Assembly: GCA_023023105.1 (NCBI GenBank) | Contig: CP083824.1 | Coordinates: forward strand, 868,001-932,000 | Source: Enterobacter ludwigii | Lineage (GTDB): Bacteria; Pseudomonadota; Gammaproteobacteria; Enterobacterales; Enterobacteriaceae | DNA: 64,000 bases | Reading direction: 5' to 3' | Part shown: piece by piece, positions 62,096-64,000 of the stretch | Numbering within the stretch: position 1 is the stretch's first letter | Layout of the letters: the number at the start of each line of letters is the position of its first letter | The notes under the pieces: generated by a model | Seen by the model: the letters and a program-made list of their open reading frames with translations, nothing else | Told to the model about the DNA's origin: nothing | The model's database searches: none | Made by a program: the position numbers and the translations under genes

Positions 62096-62815
62096 ATGGA
62101 AAAACCGTCACGGTTTCTGGCAAATTCCAGCACCGCGCTTGAACAACTGCGCGGGTTAATCAACCAGCACGAGTCAACACCAGGCACTCCGCTGCCCACA
62201 GAACGTGAGCTATCGGAAACTCTCGGCGTAGGACGACGTGAAGTGCGTCGTGCGCTGGATGTGCTGGAAGAAGAGGGGCGCATCTGGCGTAAACAGGGCA
62301 AAGGGACTTTTATCGGTCCGGCTGCCCCGGTTGAACCGCTGGCCCTTCAGGGATTGGTTCAGCAAACCAACCTTCTGGAAGTGATGGAAGCTCGTCTGCA
62401 GCTCGAACCCGGCTTAGCCCGGCTTGCGGCACTGCGTGCCACCAGGGAAAACCTCGCGCTGATGCAGCGCATGCTGGAACGCATTGATAAGGTCAGCCCG
62501 GATGACCGCGATCTCAACGAACTGTGGGACAGCGCATTTCACCGGGCGATTGCGGAAGCTGCGGGTAATCGCCTGATGCTCGGCCTGTTTGATGCCATTG
62601 ATGCCGTGCGGCGTGAACCGGGCTGGCAGCATCTGCGCGAATTAGCCCGCACCCCCGAACGTGTCGACAGCTACAACGACCACCATCACAAGATCATGTC
62701 TGCGATTATCCATCGCCAGCCTAATGAGGCCGCGGCCGCCATGCGCGAACACCTGCTCAGCCTGCAAACCGCCCTGATCCATGCTATCCACCTTGAGGAC
62801 GACTTCACGCTATGA
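62096..62815 (+). CDS. GntR-family (FCD subfamily) transcriptional regulator
   Basis: 239-residue regulator. The N-terminal winged helix (about 13-75) carries PTERELSETLGVGRREVRRA and the wing KQGKGTFIGP. The C-terminal FCD domain (about 90-230) has the usual metal-ligand pattern D145/H149 (DSAFHRAIAEAAGN), a histidine in DHHHKI near 198, and H219 (REHL), so it probably binds a carboxylate through a metal. Its 3' end overlaps the ABC gene by 4 bp (ATGA), so it likely regulates that operon. I do not recognise a named orthologue. Confidence 0.88.
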   Translation: MEKPSRFLANSSTALEQLRGLINQHESTPGTPLPTERELSETLGVGRREVRRALDVLEEEGRIWRKQGKGTFIGPAAPVEPLALQGLVQQTNLLEVMEARLQLEPGLARLAALRATRENLALMQRMLERIDKVSPDDRDLNELWDSAFHRAIAEAAGNRLMLGLFDAIDAVRREPGWQHLRELARTPERVDSYNDHHHKIMSAIIHRQPNEAAAAMREHLLSLQTALIHAIHLEDDFTL

Positions 62816-63825
62816 CGACGATCCCGTTTAAGGACACTGCGCCTGTACTGAACCTGCATAATCTCAACGTTAAATTCGCCGGCTCGCCTGTGAGCGTCCT
62901 TGATGGTATTTCACTGATAATTAAAGCGGGCGAAACGCTGGCGCTGGTGGGAGAGTCTGGATGCGGAAAAAGTATCACCTCACTGGCGTTAATGGGGTTA
63001 CTGCCCGCCAGCGCGCAGATCGTCAGCGGGGAGATGCAGTTTCGCCGTCACAATCTCCGCAAGCTTTCGCCTCGGGAATACGCTGACCTGCGTGGCAGCG
63101 AGCTGGCGATGATTTTCCAGGAGCCGATGACCTCGCTCAATCCGGCGTTTACGCTGGGGGACCAGCTTAGCGAAGCGGTCATGCGACACCAGAGTGTCTC
63201 GCGCGCAGAGGCGATGAATGTCGCGCTGCAGATCCTCGAGAAGGTACAGATCCCGGCGGCAGAGATGCGCCTGAAAGCATATCCCCACCAGCTTTCCGGC
63301 GGAATGCGCCAGCGCGTGATGATTGCGATGGCGCTGATTAACCACCCGAAACTGCTGATTGCCGATGAACCGACCACAGCCCTTGACGTGACGATCCAGG
63401 CGCAAATTCTCACCTTGCTGAACACCCTCAAAGAAGAGACCGGCACGGCGGTCCTGATGATCACTCACGATTTAGGCGTGGTGGCAGAAGTCGCCCAGCA
63501 GGTGGCGGTGATGTATGCCGGTCAGGTGGTAGAGCAGGGGAGCGTTGAGGCCATCTTTGCCGATCCGCAGCACCCGTACACTATCGGCCTGATGGGGTCG
63601 ATTCCTTCTCTTGGGGCACGTAAGGGGCAGCTCTCCACCATTCCAGGCTCGGTGCCACTGCCAGAATTTATGCCGAAAGGCTGCCGTTTCGCTACCCGTT
63701 GCCCGTTTGCGCAGTCACGCTGCCATGATGAAAAACCTTTGCTCAATACGCTCGGCGCGGGTCATCAGGTTGCCTGCTTCCGCGTGCCGCTGGAGCAACA
63801 CATTGCCCTGGGAGAAATTGCATGA
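62812..63825 (+). CDS. dipeptide/oligopeptide-type ABC transporter ATP-binding protein (DppD/OppD-like)
   Basis: 337-residue ATPase of the peptide/nickel (PepT) importer group. Walker A GESGCGKS is at 47-54, the signature LSGGMRQR at 161-168, Walker B LLIADE at 181-186, and the switch histidine H219. The C-terminal oligopeptide/dipeptide extension carries four cysteines, C291, C297, C304 and C322 (CRFATRCPF...SRC...ACF), spaced as in the [4Fe-4S] site of DppD/OppD. It overlaps both neighbours by 4 bp. The substrate is not known. Confidence 0.92.
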   Translation: MTTIPFKDTAPVLNLHNLNVKFAGSPVSVLDGISLIIKAGETLALVGESGCGKSITSLALMGLLPASAQIVSGEMQFRRHNLRKLSPREYADLRGSELAMIFQEPMTSLNPAFTLGDQLSEAVMRHQSVSRAEAMNVALQILEKVQIPAAEMRLKAYPHQLSGGMRQRVMIAMALINHPKLLIADEPTTALDVTIQAQILTLLNTLKEETGTAVLMITHDLGVVAEVAQQVAVMYAGQVVEQGSVEAIFADPQHPYTIGLMGSIPSLGARKGQLSTIPGSVPLPEFMPKGCRFATRCPFAQSRCHDEKPLLNTLGAGHQVACFRVPLEQHIALGEIA

Positions 63826-64000
63826 CTACGCCCATTCTTGAAGCCCGTGACCTGAGCAAGCTCTTCCCCGGCCCGAAAAAACTGTTTACCCCGGCACGGT
63901 TCGTCACGGCGGTCGATCGCGTTTCGCTTGCCGTGATGCCGGGCGAAACGCTGGCGATTGTTGGCGAGTCCGGTTCCGGAAAATCCACTCTCGGTCGTCT
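63822..64000 (+). CDS. second ABC ATP-binding protein (DppF/OppF-like), N-terminal part
   Basis: Starts with ATG overlapping the previous stop (ATGA) and runs off the right edge after 59 codons. Walker A GESGSGKS is at 48-55. The pairing of a DppD-like and a DppF-like ATPase is the usual arrangement of peptide importers; permeases and a binding protein are expected beyond the window. Confidence 0.9.
   Translation, partial: MTTPILEARDLSKLFPGPKKLFTPARFVTAVDRVSLAVMPGETLAIVGESGSGKSTLGR

Noticed and set aside
61640..64000. Genomic island integrated at tRNA-Asp
   Set aside because: No integrase, no second partial copy of the tRNA 3' end and no change in base composition of the GntR or ABC genes in the visible 2.3 kb. 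The only other tRNA-Asp match is the complete gene at 52206.

Overview
This is a chromosomal backbone window from an enterobacterium. The genes run in the order of the hemL-dnaQ segment of E. coli K-12 (hemL, clcA, erpA ... rrnH ... dnaQ, aspV), and nearly every protein aligns end to end with its E. coli counterpart as I remember it. The 16S signatures (V1 stem with agagcttgctct, V3 stem with ctgaggttaataacctcag) and the departures from E. coli suggest Enterobacter or a close relative. The genus is an inference from memory, not from an alignment.

Layout. 1-9.2 kb: start of hemL (cut by the window edge), clcA, erpA, then yadS, btuF and mtnN on the minus strand, then dgt, degP and cdaR. 9.2-14.1 kb, minus strand: yaeH, dapD, glnD, map. 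14.2-17.8 kb: rpsB, tsf, pyrH, frr (translation and UMP kinase). 17.8-33.9 kb: a long envelope and replication block, dxr-uppS-cdsA-rseP-bamA-skp-lpxD-fabZ-lpxA-lpxB-rnhB-dnaE-accA. It covers undecaprenyl and phospholipid precursors, sigma-E signalling, outer-membrane protein assembly, lipid A, polymerase III alpha and fatty-acid initiation, with many overlapping or near-touching genes. 34-46.7 kb: ldcC, yaeR, tilS, rof/yaeP, yaeQ-arfB, nlpE, proS, trmO, rcsF, metNIQ (MetJ boxes upstream) and gmhB. 46.7-52.3 kb: a complete rRNA operon (16S, tRNA-Ile, tRNA-Ala, 23S, 5S, tRNA-Asp) with two promoters, antitermination boxA and a terminator. 52.4-61.7 kb: dkgB, yafC, an MFS transporter absent from this spot in E. 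coli K-12, yafD, yafE, mltD, gloB, yafS, rnhA, dnaQ and a second, identical tRNA-Asp. 61.7-64 kb: a repeat-rich non-coding region, then a GntR/FCD regulator and the first two genes (the second cut by the edge) of a peptide-type ABC importer.

How the genes work together. Several regulatory layers meet here. DegP, RseP, BamA, Skp, NlpE and RcsF are envelope-stress sensors or effectors (sigma-E, Cpx, Rcs). GlnD reports nitrogen status. MetJ controls methionine uptake. CdaR reports sugar diacids. The rRNA and tRNA-Asp promoters carry GC-rich discriminators typical of growth-rate control.

I found no defence system, phage, IS element, integrase or CRISPR array, and no convincing new multi-gene system. 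The least explained DNA is the 379-bp gap between tRNA-Asp (aspV) and the GntR gene. It holds a 12-bp direct repeat, two tandem GCAC-N7-GTGC palindromes, a 16-bp-arm palindrome and an 8-bp inverted repeat. Also worth checking are the YafC-MFS divergent pair with a symmetrical site between them, a palindrome upstream of cdaR, and the low-GC gloB.
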